From positions 1 to 48,720 of the forward strand of contig JAGGDU010000052.1 of assembly GCA_018457135.1 (NCBI GenBank): a stretch of DNA of 48,720 bases, read 5' to 3'. Shown here in pieces: positions 10,045 through 19,693 of this stretch (position 1 is its first letter; each line of letters begins with the position of its first letter). The notes beneath the pieces were generated by a model that saw only the letters and a program-made list of their open reading frames with translations, did not search any database and had not been told where the DNA came from. The translations under genes and the position numbers were made by a program. The DNA comes from Trichodesmium erythraeum GBRTRLIN201. GTDB taxonomy: Bacteria > Cyanobacteriota > Cyanobacteriia > Cyanobacteriales > Microcoleaceae.

Positions 10045-10920
10045 TTAGTCTAGAGGCATAATTGTTTCAGAAAGTCCTGGTTTCATAGTGTGGGAATGGA
10101 GATCGTAACCATCACCATGACATAGTATATGTACTCTGAGATTCGATAAACTCAAAGGATCTTCTACCCCTACTTTTGCTGAATTTGTATAGGACATTTC
10201 TACTGGATCTATAATTGTGACTGTACCTTTACCCATAACTTGGATCATACTGTCTCTTTCAAACAATGCGCAGGTATCTTCATCTATGCCTATACCAACT
10301 TTGTCTGAATGAGTGGCGATCGCGCTTAATAAACGGGCCATACGATTTCTGTTATGAAAATGTTGGTCTACTATTAAGTCTGGCAATATAGCTAGACCTT
10401 TTGTTATGTCAACTAAAGACCTATTGGGAGATGAGCCACTACCACCACCTGCTATCATGTGGTAGCCCATCACTGCTGCCCCTGCACTTGTTCCAGCTAG
10501 GGCGATTTTTCCTTCTAGGGCTTTACTTCTAATATTGTCCATTAAAGGTGTCTCAGCAAGTAAGGAACAAAGACGTAGTTGGTCTCCACCAGTCATAAAT
10601 ACTCCAGTGCAGTCTTCCAAATACTTTAACCAGATTGGGTCTTCTCCTTGATACCTTTCCCGAATATCAAATATTCTAATATTATCATTCAGAGTACCCA
10701 TGTCTTTAAACACCTTGCGGTATCTATCTCCTTGGGATCCCGGTTCTCTCGAAGCGGAAGGAATAACTGCTAGTTTAGCATTTACTCCTCCTGAACGATT
10801 AAAAAAAGTTTGTAGAATCTCTTTTCCATGAACTTTATCCTCTGCCCCTCCAATCACCATAATAGTTGTTTTTGTCGGACGTAATGTATCTAGTTCTAAG
10901 CTTTGAGACTCTAACTGCAT
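10045..10920 (-). CDS. cphB: Cyanophycinase
   Basis: CphB is a serine-type exopeptidase (peptidase family S51) that cuts cyanophycin into beta-Asp-Arg dipeptides. The nucleophile motif GTSAGAAVMG is near residue 143, preceded by GVFMTGGDQLRLCSLL and followed by VDQHFHNRNRMARLL and GIGIDEDTCALF, all typical of the family. I start the gene at 10920 (MQLESQSLELD, 291 aa). An in-frame ATG at 11007 would add 29 residues that do not look like family sequence. There is no signal peptide, in line with cytoplasmic cyanophycin granules. The gene is first in the cphB-cphA pair. Confidence 0.95.
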   Translation of the reverse strand: MQLESQSLELDTLRPTKTTIMVIGGAEDKVHGKEILQTFFNRSGGVNAKLAVIPSASREPGSQGDRYRKVFKDMGTLNDNIRIFDIRERYQGEDPIWLKYLEDCTGVFMTGGDQLRLCSLLAETPLMDNIRSKALEGKIALAGTSAGAAVMGYHMIAGGGSGSSPNRSLVDITKGLAILPDLIVDQHFHNRNRMARLLSAIATHSDKVGIGIDEDTCALFERDSMIQVMGKGTVTIIDPVEMSYTNSAKVGVEDPLSLSNLRVHILCHGDGYDLHSHTMKPGLSETIMPLD

Positions 10921-11394
10921 ATTGTTAATCTTAGAAAGCAGGTACACATTCAATTTTGATAATTTTAATAATCTGTTATGATAGTAGATTATCTTATAAC
11001 CTTGCAAGTACCCAACTTGCTCTATAATTTTTCAACATTTGATTATTTTAATTATAACTCATTTAGTCTCCTTATTTTAGCTAAATACCTTTGTTGAAGT
11101 AGCTAGCTTACTGAGCAATTTTATCCATTTAAAACTTCTGTAATGGACAACTGAAAACTATTTATTTATGCCAATCATAATTAAAACAATAAAATTTAGG
11201 GCTAATTATTAGCCAAGGAGCTATGGAATAGGTTCTATAAATTTGTATTTATTTATTGTGGTATAATTATATACCCACTTTATGCCCAGTATTGGGACAA
11301 TAGATATCTATCATAGCTTAATACAGGAGGAAAACCCCAAGCTAGAGATAACTCTTATATCCTTATAACGTTCCAGGTAAATGTTAATCCTAAT

Positions 11395-11845
11395 CTTTTA
11401 TTGAAAGACACAGACTGGCAGAGCGTTCTGAAGAATATATTTAAGTTGCAAAAATTGATGCTTTTTAATTTACAAAGCATCCAGACGTGGAAAAATCTGC
11501 AAGATGGGTAAATGAGATTTATGCCCAAAAGTTATTATGCCTTGGTCCTATCTGTTAGACGGGCATTCCAGGATAACCAAGGTAAGAAAACTGCTGGGAT
11601 GGATGGAATTAAAAAGCTTTCTCCCAAACAGGGATCGCCCCTTAGCAAACCTTCTAAATAGACAAAATATGTTAGAGCTGGAATAAAACGCACCGTTTGA
11701 ATCTAATAATTATAGTTTTATTAGACCAGGAGCATCAAAATATGATGCCATAGTGACTATACATAGAGACATTAGTAAAAAACCGAAATATATACTTGAT
11801 GCCGAATATATCCAACAATTCTTTTGACAGTTTCTATAAATAATT
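11395..11845 (+). pseudogene. Decayed group II intron reverse transcriptase/maturase
   Basis: Several pieces of a group II intron-encoded protein survive in different frames. They are DWQSVLKNIFKLQK (about 11408-11452), IYKASRRGKI (about 11470-11500), LSVRRAFQDNQGKKTAGMDG with IKKLSPKQ (about 11545-11630), and YSFIRPGASKYDAIVTIHRD with ISKKPKYILDA (about 11710-11805). These match the RT-0 region and the FRPGRS...DAI...KPKYVLDAD block of the reverse transcriptase domain. The parts between are deleted, and the catalytic YADD box, maturase and endonuclease regions are absent. No intact intron RNA is recognisable next to it. It lies about 220 bp upstream of trmD on the same strand. Confidence 0.8.
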
Positions 11846-12061
11846 TTTCCAGAAAAGTGCTTGCTTAGTCTAAGGACTTGTAACCCCATAGTCTGCTTTA
11901 TAAAATCAATCAGGGTTTACGCATTTTTATGATACATTAGTTTTTTAGATTCCTTCCTAAGTTATGGCAATTACATTAATTACATACCTTTTGCGCAATT
12001 ATTGTAACTCTCAAGAATGTCATACATTTTTTATAAAACCTTATAACTTAATTTTACTTCT

Positions 12062-12745
12062 GTGCGATTTGATGTTATTACCCTGTTCCCAGATTTTTTT
12101 ACAACACCTCTAAATTCAGGTTTACTAGGGAGAGCCTTTAACAAAAATATTGCCAAGGTTAATCTAGTTAATCCTCGTAATTATACCACAGATAAGTATA
12201 AAAAAGTTGATGATGAGTCTTATGGTGGAGGAGTAGGAATGGTTTTAAAACCAGAGCCTATATTTGCTGCTGTAGAATCATTGCCAACTCTTTCCAAACG
12301 AGAAGTAATTCTATTAACTCCTCAGGGAAAAAGAATGCACCAAGGACTATTTCGAGAACTAGCTACAGATTATGAACAACTAATTCTAATTTGTGGCCAT
12401 TATGAAGGTATTGATGAAAGAGTCCAATATTTAGTTAGTAGAGAAGTATCTTTAGGAGATTTTGTCCTTACAGGCGGAGAAATACCAGCTTTAGCTTTAA
12501 TTAATGGTGTAGTTCGACTACTTCCTGGAACTGTAGGAAAGGCTGAATCCTTAGAATGTGAAAGTTTTGAATCGGGATTACTTGACTATCCTCAATATAC
12601 TCGACCTGCTAACTTTCGTGGTTGGAAAGTTCCTGAAGTTTTACTCTCAGGGCATCATGCCGAAATAGCAAGATGGCGTTATCAACAACAACTTCAGAGA
12701 ACAAAATCTCGTCGTCCAGATTTGCTCAAAAATGATGATAATTGA
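12062..12745 (+). CDS. trmD: tRNA (guanine-37-N1)-methyltransferase
   Basis: TrmD transfers a methyl group from S-adenosylmethionine to G37, next to the anticodon, which prevents +1 frameshifts. The 227-aa protein has the SPOUT trefoil-knot core: MRFDVITLFPDFF at the start, YGGGVGMV, LICGHYEGIDERV, LGDFVLTGGEIPALALI, and ESFESGLLDYPQYTRP at the substrate site. The start is GTG at 12062; it gives the canonical MRFDVITLFP and no upstream start fits. No good ribosome-binding site precedes it. The gene stands alone between a broken intron reverse transcriptase and an ORF-less group II intron. Confidence 0.96.
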   Translation: MRFDVITLFPDFFTTPLNSGLLGRAFNKNIAKVNLVNPRNYTTDKYKKVDDESYGGGVGMVLKPEPIFAAVESLPTLSKREVILLTPQGKRMHQGLFRELATDYEQLILICGHYEGIDERVQYLVSREVSLGDFVLTGGEIPALALINGVVRLLPGTVGKAESLECESFESGLLDYPQYTRPANFRGWKVPEVLLSGHHAEIARWRYQQQLQRTKSRRPDLLKNDDN

Positions 12746-12858
12746 TTGAATCAAAATTTTGTGAAAATATTTTAAGGCTTAAAGGCAGGAAATAGGAAAT
12801 AGGCAATAGCCCATAATTTTCATGTAAAATTTTTTGCATTTTTCCCAGTCAAATGAAT

Positions 12859-12880
12859 CAGGAAAAAATTCCTGGTTTTT
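12859..12880 (+). terminator. Possible terminator downstream of trmD
   Basis: The arms CAGGAA and TTCCTG with an AAAA loop are followed by GTTTTT. The stem has only 6 bp, but the T-run and its position about 115 bp after the trmD stop fit a simple terminator. Confidence 0.5.
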
Positions 12881-13159
12881 AACCTTAATTTCATTAGAGT
12901 TTGCTGAGTAGGATTTGTTGATCCAAGAAAGCCATTAAGCCATAAGCTTCAAATATCTGAATTAGAATTAATATTTATCAGAGCTCATAACTCACAACTA
13001 TATTAATGGTTAAATTGCTCTCCTCATTTCTTCTGCTTCCCTTATTTTTCTGCCTTCTGCCACAGACTCTCTTCAAAAAGAAGGAATAACTTCTTGTATC
13101 TAGTTACAAAAGTTAATATATATATTTATAAAATACTGCTAATGATGATATTTTTTTTC
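12881..13159. other. Non-coding spacer with short purine/pyrimidine repeats
   Basis: No gene is supported. A pyrimidine run with CTTCTGC-type heptamers at about 13025-13065 resembles the short tandem repeats common in cyanobacterial spacers. Just upstream, at about 12787-12808, there is a GGAAATA repeat. Confidence 0.4.
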
Positions 13160-13840
13160 TGGACGTGGGACTGGTTGGCTACTAAACCAAGGAATTAGGT
13201 ATAAATGGCCTTCCCTAATCAACACATGAAGTTAACACTTTGACTTGAGGATAAACTTATCTCCTTGTTGGTGAAATTCTAACCGCCTTGTTGTTGGTTT
13301 GACAACGTGGGCTACATAGTAAAGACTGAAAATCAATCATTGAAGTTTGTTCAAATAGGTCGAAGCTCTAACTACCAAAATCAGTGAGACTTCTAGCAAA
13401 GACTTACAGGCTGATGAACACGAAGGTAATCAAACTTTCGCAAAAAAAACATTCCAAAGGTACCTGTGGAATTTAGGACGAAAGTCAGAGGGGCCATGAA
13501 TAAGTAAGTGGATTGACCTTTAGACTAACTGACCTCATAAAAGTTGACCATATAAAAACAAGGTTTAAGGGTGTTGACAACACAATAAAAAATAAACAAT
13601 TTTTGCACCGATATTGTCACTATACAAAAACGCCTTTCGATTACAAAAGATATCCAAAACCAACATTATAAAGACTTACCTAATAGATATAAATGGATTA
13701 ACGATATGTTGATAATAGAGGAAAGGGATGTACCCATGACAAGGGGCATTGAAAAGATAAGTCGGGTGAGGTTCAAGTCTCATGTCCAGTTTGAAGACAA
13801 GTCGGGTAGGGTAACTTACGTAGCGAACGTTTAACATTAA
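13160..13840 (+). mobile_element. ORF-less group II intron RNA (remnant)
   Basis: About 13270-13500 reads like domain I of cyanobacterial group II introns. Landmarks are AACCGCCTTGTTGTTGG, AAAGACTGAAAATCAATC, GTTCAAATAGGTCGAAGC, a TGATGAACACGAAGGTAA block and TTTAGGACGAAAGTCAGAGG. About 13723-13840 reads like domains V and VI: GTCGGGTGAGGTTCAAGTC, TCATGTCCAGTTTGAAGAC, then GTCGGGTAGGGTAACTTAC and an end near AACGTTTAAC. Only about 220 bp separate the two parts, so the domain IV reading frame is gone. The 5' boundary is unclear; GTGGGACTGG at about 13165 is one candidate. The domain assignment is from memory of related introns, but the same 3' segment recurs at 23.9 kb in this window. Confidence 0.7.
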
Positions 13841-14838
13841 GCAAGAAATTGAGGACTTCACAGATTCATAACTTGAGAACCTCAAGCTTTTTATTTGGGA
13901 AAAAATGTGAAGTCAAAGATTCTCAACTCAAAAATGTTATTACTAGTTTTTACAATTAGAAACTAGATAAGTCTTAATTGATTAATTGGGTCAAACTTGA
14001 GGGTACATGACCTAAACTATTAGCCAAGTCTAAAGGACTATAGCCGAAGTTACAAGAGTTATCTATCATGGATAGGTATGCAAATCCTATCAAAACTCTC
14101 ATTACCCTAGCTTAGGTTAATTTTCCAAGTATCCCTAGCAAATTAATACGGTATGTTTTGTGTACCTCTAAGTATTTCAGCATTACTTGTGGATATTCCT
14201 GGTCATAGCAAGCATACTGGCTTCAAAAGTCTTTAGGGTGACACTAGGGCTTAGGGAAATTACAGAAGATATGGGTCAGGTCAATGGTCCATAAAAATTC
14301 CCCTTTTAGATGCTGAAAATCCTCATATTTTCAACTTAGGGGAGCAAGAACTTTGCACTTTTAGAGCAAACACAAAGGTTTAAGCATTATTAGAGTTGTT
14401 TTTTCTGGGAAAACTTAAAATGCTCCAAAGCTTACTATATAAAGTTTTATGGATTTTTATTAAAGTTTTTTAGGTTTAATAACTAGGGTTTGCTAGTTAT
14501 TTGATGCCACTTTTTTTAAGTTTTTATCACACTTAGACTTCAAAGGTACGATAAGGGTTATATCAACAGTTTCATCCAGGGTAAAGCCTAGATAGTATTT
14601 GTTAAGAAATTTAGATTTATCTAAATCTTAGTTACAAAACTATAATAATTGCCACTTCCATAATATTTCAGTGATAGGTTTATAAAAAGTTGTTAGTCTT
14701 GAATTTTCCCAATGTTTTATATAGCATGACAAAGCAATATTCAGATCCCCAAGGGATGGTCAGTTTCTGATCAGGGAAATTTCAAACCTTCAAACAACTT
14801 TGATATAAATTGTTTAACAAAAATATCCTGGGTTAAAA
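13841..14838. other. 1-kb non-coding stretch
   Basis: I see no gene or recognisable element on either strand. It is AT-rich with frequent stops. The last 100 bp should contain the promoter of the following small gene. Confidence 0.4.
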
Positions 14839-15015
14839 ATGTATAATAATCATTCAAACCGTGACCCATTAGTTGTAGCTATTACTGCTGGTTTAGGAGC
14901 TGGTGTCGTTACTTCTTTTGCTATTAGTCAAGGCCAAAATCCCTTAACTGCTCTGGGAATTACTATTTTTGCTGCTATCGTAGTTTTAATTTGTGATCGC
15001 GCTGGTTTAGTTTGA
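14839..15015 (+). CDS. Small two-helix membrane protein, 58 aa
   Basis: This ORF starts MYNNHSNRDPLVVAITAG and ends ICDRAGLV. It contains two hydrophobic segments, at residues about 10-30 (glycine-rich, LVVAITAGLGAGVVTSFA) and about 37-53 (LTALGITIFAAIVVLIC), joined by the short polar turn SQGQNP. Such composition is hard to get by chance in this AT-rich DNA, so I think it is a real small membrane protein of unknown function. I cannot place it in a family; it is not one of the small photosystem or cytochrome b6f subunits I can recall. It is flanked by long non-coding stretches. Confidence 0.65.
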   Translation: MYNNHSNRDPLVVAITAGLGAGVVTSFAISQGQNPLTALGITIFAAIVVLICDRAGLV

Positions 15016-15377
15016 GTAAAGGAAGTGTAATTTAAGGATAATAATATTTCTTAACTTTTGGTGATTTTTCAATCCTAAAACAATTATAGGTATACTTACT
15101 GTAGTTATACAAAATTAATTATAAGAAAAATTTAATTACTTTAATCCAATTTAGCTTATAAGCATTCATCTGATTCCCATTCAGCTTTTAGGTTTTGAAT
15201 AAATAAGTCGGTGTTTAAATTAGTTGCTATGTAACAAAATTTACATTCACCTTAAATCAACTCTGTAGATGAGATTGAAGTCAGTATATAAATCTTAATA
15301 CAGCTCAGTTTTTTTATGCCTACCTACTTATATTCAAGCAAGGACTGAAAGCTGTTTTTTAAACTTAGTTGAGAGTT

Positions 15378-15656
15378 TTATATTACCTAGCTTTTCGTAA
15401 GTTGGAATTACTGGTCAATAACTGCTAAAACTTAAGCATTTTTTTTAAGGAATTCACCTTCTTGAGGTTTACCGTATAAATCAGCTCTAAGATGAGGTGA
15501 TGACCAATTTCATCCAGAGCTGATTTATTAACTTAGCTTAAAATATTATATTACCTAGCTTTTAATAATTTGGGGTATTATAGAATTAAACTTATCACCA
15601 AGTCTAAGTATAGTAAATAATTTAACCGTTTAATATTTACTTTATAAATCAGCTCT
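15378..15656. repeat. Repeated modules and a long hairpin upstream of the peptidoglycan-binding gene
   Basis: TTATATTACCTAGCTTTT occurs exactly at 15378-15395 and 15547-15564. TAAATCAGCTCT at 15477-15488 pairs perfectly with AGAGCTGATTTA at 15516-15527, forming a 12-bp stem, and the same 12-mer recurs at 15645-15656. The repeats point to a local duplication in this spacer. The rest of 15016-15790 contains no gene. Confidence 0.65.
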
Positions 15657-15790
15657 CATAGCTCCAAAATACTCCTTTGGTCACTAATTTATACTTTATT
15701 TGATGATGATGAGTTAATAACTGATAGCTGTTCCCTGAATGATTACATATCCCTTGTTAATCTCAAAACAAAAATCTCCCAGAAGAATTT

Positions 15791-17254
15791 ATGGAATCCC
15801 TTGCATACATAGAACTTTTTCTAGTTAATAAAGAAATCAAGGATTTAAAATTTATTGAAAAACTTAACTGGAAAAAACTTCTCAATTTAACTTACATCAA
15901 CTTTTTATCAGCAGTAATTGTTAACTCTATTCTAATTAATGATAGTTTGGCTCAGGTGTCAGACATTTCTATTCCTAAAACAAATAGTTATAGTGATTTT
16001 AATATTAGTAGAACTCAAAATAATAAAACAGCTCAAGAACAAGTAGCACCTAACTCTTTTGTGTCTAGTTCCAGACTAGATAATAATGCTGTAATTCCTA
16101 CTCCCAATAGCCAAGTGTATTTAAGATGTGGAGACTTTTCAGAGATAGTAGCAGAAGTTCAAAGAGAACTTAGAGAACTAGGCTATTTTACTGCTAATCT
16201 AACTGGGTATTATGGTCAAGAAACAGAAATAGCTGTCAAACAGTTCCAGCAAGAAAAGGGTCTTAAACCTACTGGTGAAATTGAACCTACTACCTGGTTA
16301 TTACTATTTCCAGATAGAAAAAATAGCCAAACTAATAGTCGGTTCTTCAATTCTTCCACAAAAGTATTATCTTTTGGAGAAGTTAATCCTCAAGTAGCAA
16401 TTATTCAAAGACAATTAGCAGAACTAGGCTTTTACAAAGGTCAAATCAATAGTATTTATGACCAAAAAACTAGAACTGCGGTGATCCAATTTCAAAATGT
16501 TTATGGAATTACACCTACTGGTCAGGTAGGATACACCACTAGGGAATTTTTGTTTGAGACCAGAACTATTCCTGTGGAGAGAGTTTTGAGGCTGGGAAAC
16601 ACAGGTCTAGATGTGAGGAGATTACAGCAACGTTTACGAAGTTTAGGTTATTATCAGAGGCAGATAACTAACTATTTTGATCTAAGTACAGAAACGGCAG
16701 TCATTGATTTTCAAAAAAGAAACAGAATTACTCCTACAGGTATAGTTGGACAAACAACTAAAGCATTTCTTTTTGATGCTGATCAAGTTCTACCTCCAGG
16801 TCCAGTATCTTACTCTAGAGGGAATTATGCTAGGAAACATTACTCATACCAAGGTTTACTGAAACCGGGCAATGAAGGTTGGGCTGTTGAACAACTCCAA
16901 ATTTTATTAACAAGATTGGGTTATTATTCTGGAGTGATTGATGGTTTTTTTGGACTTAGAACAGAATTTGCTGTCAGAAGCTTTCAGCAGGATTTGGGAC
17001 TAGTTGATACTGGAGTAGCAACAATAGATACATTACAGGCCTTAAGACATCCTTTGATTATCAACCAAAATATTTCTGAGGAGCAATTTAGTGATATTGG
17101 TAACCAAACACAAGTATTAGAACTTCAAAATCGACTTCGTTTACAAGGCCTTTATACTGGTCCATTGAATGGAGTTTATAATTCACAAACTAGATCAGCA
17201 GTAGCAGAAGCTCAACTAATTTATGGAGTTAGTGGGAAAGATATTGTAGACTAA
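15791..17254 (+). CDS. Peptidoglycan-binding protein with five PG_binding_1 repeats
   Basis: The protein has five tandem repeats of the PG_binding_1 type, each about 60-70 residues. Each has the pattern L..G..g.(V)..(L)Q..L..LGYY.g.i.g.(Y/F)...T..AV..FQ...g(l/i)..TG. They begin near residues 110, 190, 260, 350 and 430; the last is shorter and diverged (LRLQGLYTGPLNGVYNSQTRSAV). A hydrophobic segment at about 38-53 ending in SLAQ looks like a signal peptide behind an unusually long N-terminus. The first residues MESLAYIEL recall cyanobacterial homologues, so I keep this start. It is probably exported to bind the cell wall. No enzymatic domain is visible, so a structural or targeting role is inference. 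It is monocistronic, with a terminator 110 bp downstream. Confidence 0.9.
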   Translation: MESLAYIELFLVNKEIKDLKFIEKLNWKKLLNLTYINFLSAVIVNSILINDSLAQVSDISIPKTNSYSDFNISRTQNNKTAQEQVAPNSFVSSSRLDNNAVIPTPNSQVYLRCGDFSEIVAEVQRELRELGYFTANLTGYYGQETEIAVKQFQQEKGLKPTGEIEPTTWLLLFPDRKNSQTNSRFFNSSTKVLSFGEVNPQVAIIQRQLAELGFYKGQINSIYDQKTRTAVIQFQNVYGITPTGQVGYTTREFLFETRTIPVERVLRLGNTGLDVRRLQQRLRSLGYYQRQITNYFDLSTETAVIDFQKRNRITPTGIVGQTTKAFLFDADQVLPPGPVSYSRGNYARKHYSYQGLLKPGNEGWAVEQLQILLTRLGYYSGVIDGFFGLRTEFAVRSFQQDLGLVDTGVATIDTLQALRHPLIINQNISEEQFSDIGNQTQVLELQNRLRLQGLYTGPLNGVYNSQTRSAVAEAQLIYGVSGKDIVD

Positions 17255-17363
17255 TTTCTCTAATTTAGATAGATACAAAAATTAGGTCAATAACCTGTCT
17301 TTTTTAGGGGATAAAAAATTTTGGATTCAGTGGGATATGCTGATAATTGATAATTGAAGTGAC

Positions 17364-17397
17364 CCCACTTTTAGATAAAGTGGGATTATTTTTTATT
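17364..17397. terminator. Terminator between the peptidoglycan-binding gene and furA
   Basis: CCCACTTT (17364-17371) and AAAGTGGG (17377-17384) form a perfect 8-bp stem with a 5-base loop, followed by a T-rich run. It lies between two convergent genes. The T-run favours the plus-strand gene, but it may also end furA transcripts. Confidence 0.8.
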
Positions 17398-17410
17398 CAT
17401 AAAATTTTAT

Positions 17411-17923
17411 CTATTCACAGTTTTCTTTATCTGCAAGTGCTCGTGGGCAATAGCAATCAGAAGAAACTAGGGAAGGCCATCCCTTTCTTAGGGCTTCATA
17501 GCAAATTGTATGAATAGTTAACTGACAATCTAAAAGATGTAATCCTGATTTTTCGGCTTGTTTGAGACCTATTTTTAAAATAGAATCATTCTTAAATTCA
17601 ATAGTTTTATTACATTGTACACAAACAAGATGATGGTGATGATGAGGGTAAGGTTGATTTATTTCATAATGTTTATGCCCTTCTGCTAATTCTAGTTCTC
17701 GTAGAATTCCCATCCTTGCCATTAATTTTAAGGTTCTGTAAATGGTGGATAGACTAATTCTTTCACCCCTATTTTTTAACATGTTATAAAGATCTTCGGC
17801 ACTCAGATGATTGCCTTTTGGCAGGTTTTGAAAAATGTGCAAAATTGTCTCCCTTTGAGGAGTCATTCGCCAACCTTTTTCATTTAGTTCTGCTTTAAAT
17901 GAAGATGGTGTGTAAAGAGCCAC
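17411..17923 (-). CDS. furA: Ferric uptake regulator, FurA type
   Basis: This is a Fur-family, metal-dependent DNA-binding repressor that in cyanobacteria controls iron uptake and links it to redox state. Residues about 8-85 form the winged helix (LNEKGWRMTPQRETILHIFQ, SLSTIYRTLKLMARMGILREL). The metal site includes HKHYE and the histidine run PHHHHHLVC.QC, and the dimer domain contains IEFKNDSILKIG and LLDCQLTIH. These motifs match FurA better than the Zur or PerR branches. The usual C-terminal CPxCQR is replaced by ICYEALRKGWPS, and the protein runs on to SDCYCPRALADKENCE, so the second CxxC pair of many Fur proteins is missing. A Fur-box-like site lies upstream, suggesting autoregulation. 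Confidence 0.9.
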   Translation of the reverse strand: MALYTPSSFKAELNEKGWRMTPQRETILHIFQNLPKGNHLSAEDLYNMLKNRGERISLSTIYRTLKLMARMGILRELELAEGHKHYEINQPYPHHHHHLVCVQCNKTIEFKNDSILKIGLKQAEKSGLHLLDCQLTIHTICYEALRKGWPSLVSSDCYCPRALADKENCE

Positions 17924-17949
17924 GGTATTTTATCAAAAATCTATAGTTA

Positions 17950-17984
17950 TTGACAATGATACACAATTACTAAATGATTGTCAA
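17950..17984. promoter_or_regulatory. Candidate Fur box upstream of furA
   Basis: Positions 17952-17970 match the classic 19-bp Fur box GATAATGATAATCATTATC at 13 of 19 positions by my count. The site lies in an inverted repeat, TTGACAAT (17950-17957) with ATTGTCAA (17977-17984). It is about 30 bp upstream of the furA start. Function is inferred. Confidence 0.45.
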
Positions 17985-18814
17985 AAAAAGTAATTTATTG
18001 ATAATTACTTGCTATAAGGAGTGATAAAATGTCCGAATTTAGGAAGAAAAGTTAAATTTTAATGATCAGGGGTTTCCTAGTAGTTGAAAAAGTCAAAGAA
18101 AAAATACTAGAAATTCTAATTCAACTAACACTTTCTGACTTAGTCGCGGATGGCCAAACCGATACTTCAAAACGAATAGCTTGGAAAACGTAAGTCGCGC
18201 TTTGCCCATAGCGCTAATTCAAATCATGTATCAACCAGCTTTGAGTCTGAAAATTTAGGTTGTTTGAAGAGATGGAAATCTGTCTTTCATAATTTTTGAT
18301 TTCATGTTAGAAGGATTTCAATGCTCAAGTAAATCAGGAATTGTGATCAGATTATCTGACATTAGAATTGAAAGATACTGCAGTTAAAGTCAAATTTATC
18401 CGACTCTAATAACTGAAGCTTTTTTAATGAATAGTCAAGCGATCGCTCTTCGCAACGGAAGAGCAATAAAACAAAAGTAAACTGAAGTCTGCACTATATA
18501 GTTAGTGTCTTTAAGTAATTCCTTACTAAAGGGTTTTGCTTGGAGCAACTAAATGTTTCTGGCGTAATGCAAAACAGTAAATTGATAACTTCAAAGAGAG
18601 TGACAAGATATGAGTATTCATATTGGGTAGGTATGTTTCTACTACTGCTTAGTTTCTACTCCTAAATCTACTCCTCGCTCATTATCATCAAGGTAAAGTC
18701 TCAAATTATTTCTATATAGCTCTACTATCTAAATAAATTTACTCAAAACCCTTGTTAGTAGGGTGATATATTTGTTAAGGTTAATGTGTAGATAAAACTA
18801 CAGCAGAGGAAAAA
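17985..18814. other. Non-coding stretch between furA and lipA
   Basis: No intact gene is visible. It holds two small hairpins: GCGCT...AGCGC at about 18197-18214, and GCTCTTC GCAACG GAAGAGC at 18445-18464 next to a HIP1 octamer. The lipA promoter should lie near the 3' end. Confidence 0.45.
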
Positions 18815-19693
18815 GTGGTAGTAAAACCAGATTGGTTAAGAGTCAAAGCTCCCCAATGGCAGAGAGTCGGTACGGTTAAAGAAATTTTGCGAGACTTAAG
18901 TCTCAAAACGGTCTGTGAAGAAGCTTCCTGTCCAAACATTGGTGAATGTTTTAATGCTGGGACAGCAACTTTTTTAATTATGGGACCAGCTTGTACTCGT
19001 GCTTGTCCTTACTGTGATATTAATTTTGAGAAAAAACCTCAGCCTTTAGATGTTAATGAACCAAAACAGCTAGCAGAAGCAGTAAAAAGATTAAGACTTA
19101 ATCATGTAGTTATTACTTCTGTCAATAGGGATGATTTAACTGATGGAGGTGCTACTCAGTTTGCTAAATGTATTTCTCAAGTCCGGGCAATTTCACCTCA
19201 GACTACTATAGAAGTCCTGATACCAGATTTATGTGGTAATTGGCAAGCTTTAGAAATTATTCTTAATGCTAAACCAGAAGTTATTAATCATAATACTGAG
19301 ACTGTTCAACGGTTATATCGCCGAGTTAGGCCTCAAGGTAATTATCATCGAACATTAGAACTGTTGAAGCGAGCTCGAGAATTAGCCCCAGAAATATATA
19401 CAAAATCTGGAATTATGGTAGGTGTCGGAGAAACTGACGCAGAAGTCCAAGAGGTAATGAAGGACTTACGAGTTGTTGACTGTGATATTTTAACTATTGG
19501 ACAATACCTACAACCAAGTCTTAAACATCTACCAGTAGATACTTTCATCAAACCTGAACAATTTGATCAATGGAAAAAAATAGGGCTTTCAATGGGATTT
19601 TTACAAGTTGTGGCTTCGCCCTTGACTCGTAGCTCATATCATGCTGAAGAGGTAAAAGAATTGATGGTAAATTATCCAAAGACCAAAAGTTAG
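18815..19693 (+). CDS. lipA: Lipoyl synthase
   Basis: LipA is a radical SAM enzyme that inserts two sulfur atoms into protein-bound octanoyl groups, giving the lipoyl cofactor of pyruvate dehydrogenase and the glycine cleavage system. Both iron-sulfur sites are present: the auxiliary cluster motif [12 protein letters not shown] near residue 34 and the radical SAM motif CTRACPYC near residue 60. The conserved end TRSSYHAEE is also there, so the 292-aa protein is complete. The start is GTG at 18815, preceded by AGAGGA, a good ribosome-binding site, and gives [15 protein letters not shown]. The gene is monocistronic; no lipB is nearby. Confidence 0.96.
   Translation: MVVKPDWLRVKAPQWQRVGTVKEILRDLSLKTVCEEASCPNIGECFNAGTATFLIMGPACTRACPYCDINFEKKPQPLDVNEPKQLAEAVKRLRLNHVVITSVNRDDLTDGGATQFAKCISQVRAISPQTTIEVLIPDLCGNWQALEIILNAKPEVINHNTETVQRLYRRVRPQGNYHRTLELLKRARELAPEIYTKSGIMVGVGETDAEVQEVMKDLRVVDCDILTIGQYLQPSLKHLPVDTFIKPEQFDQWKKIGLSMGFLQVVASPLTRSSYHAEEVKELMVNYPKTKS

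Noticed and set aside
10921-11007. N-terminal extension of cyanophycinase by 29 residues
   Set aside because: The extension does not resemble the family, and the ATG at 10920 gives the expected length.
13676-13885. 69-aa minus-strand ORF
   Set aside because: It is antisense to the domain V/VI part of the group II intron RNA.
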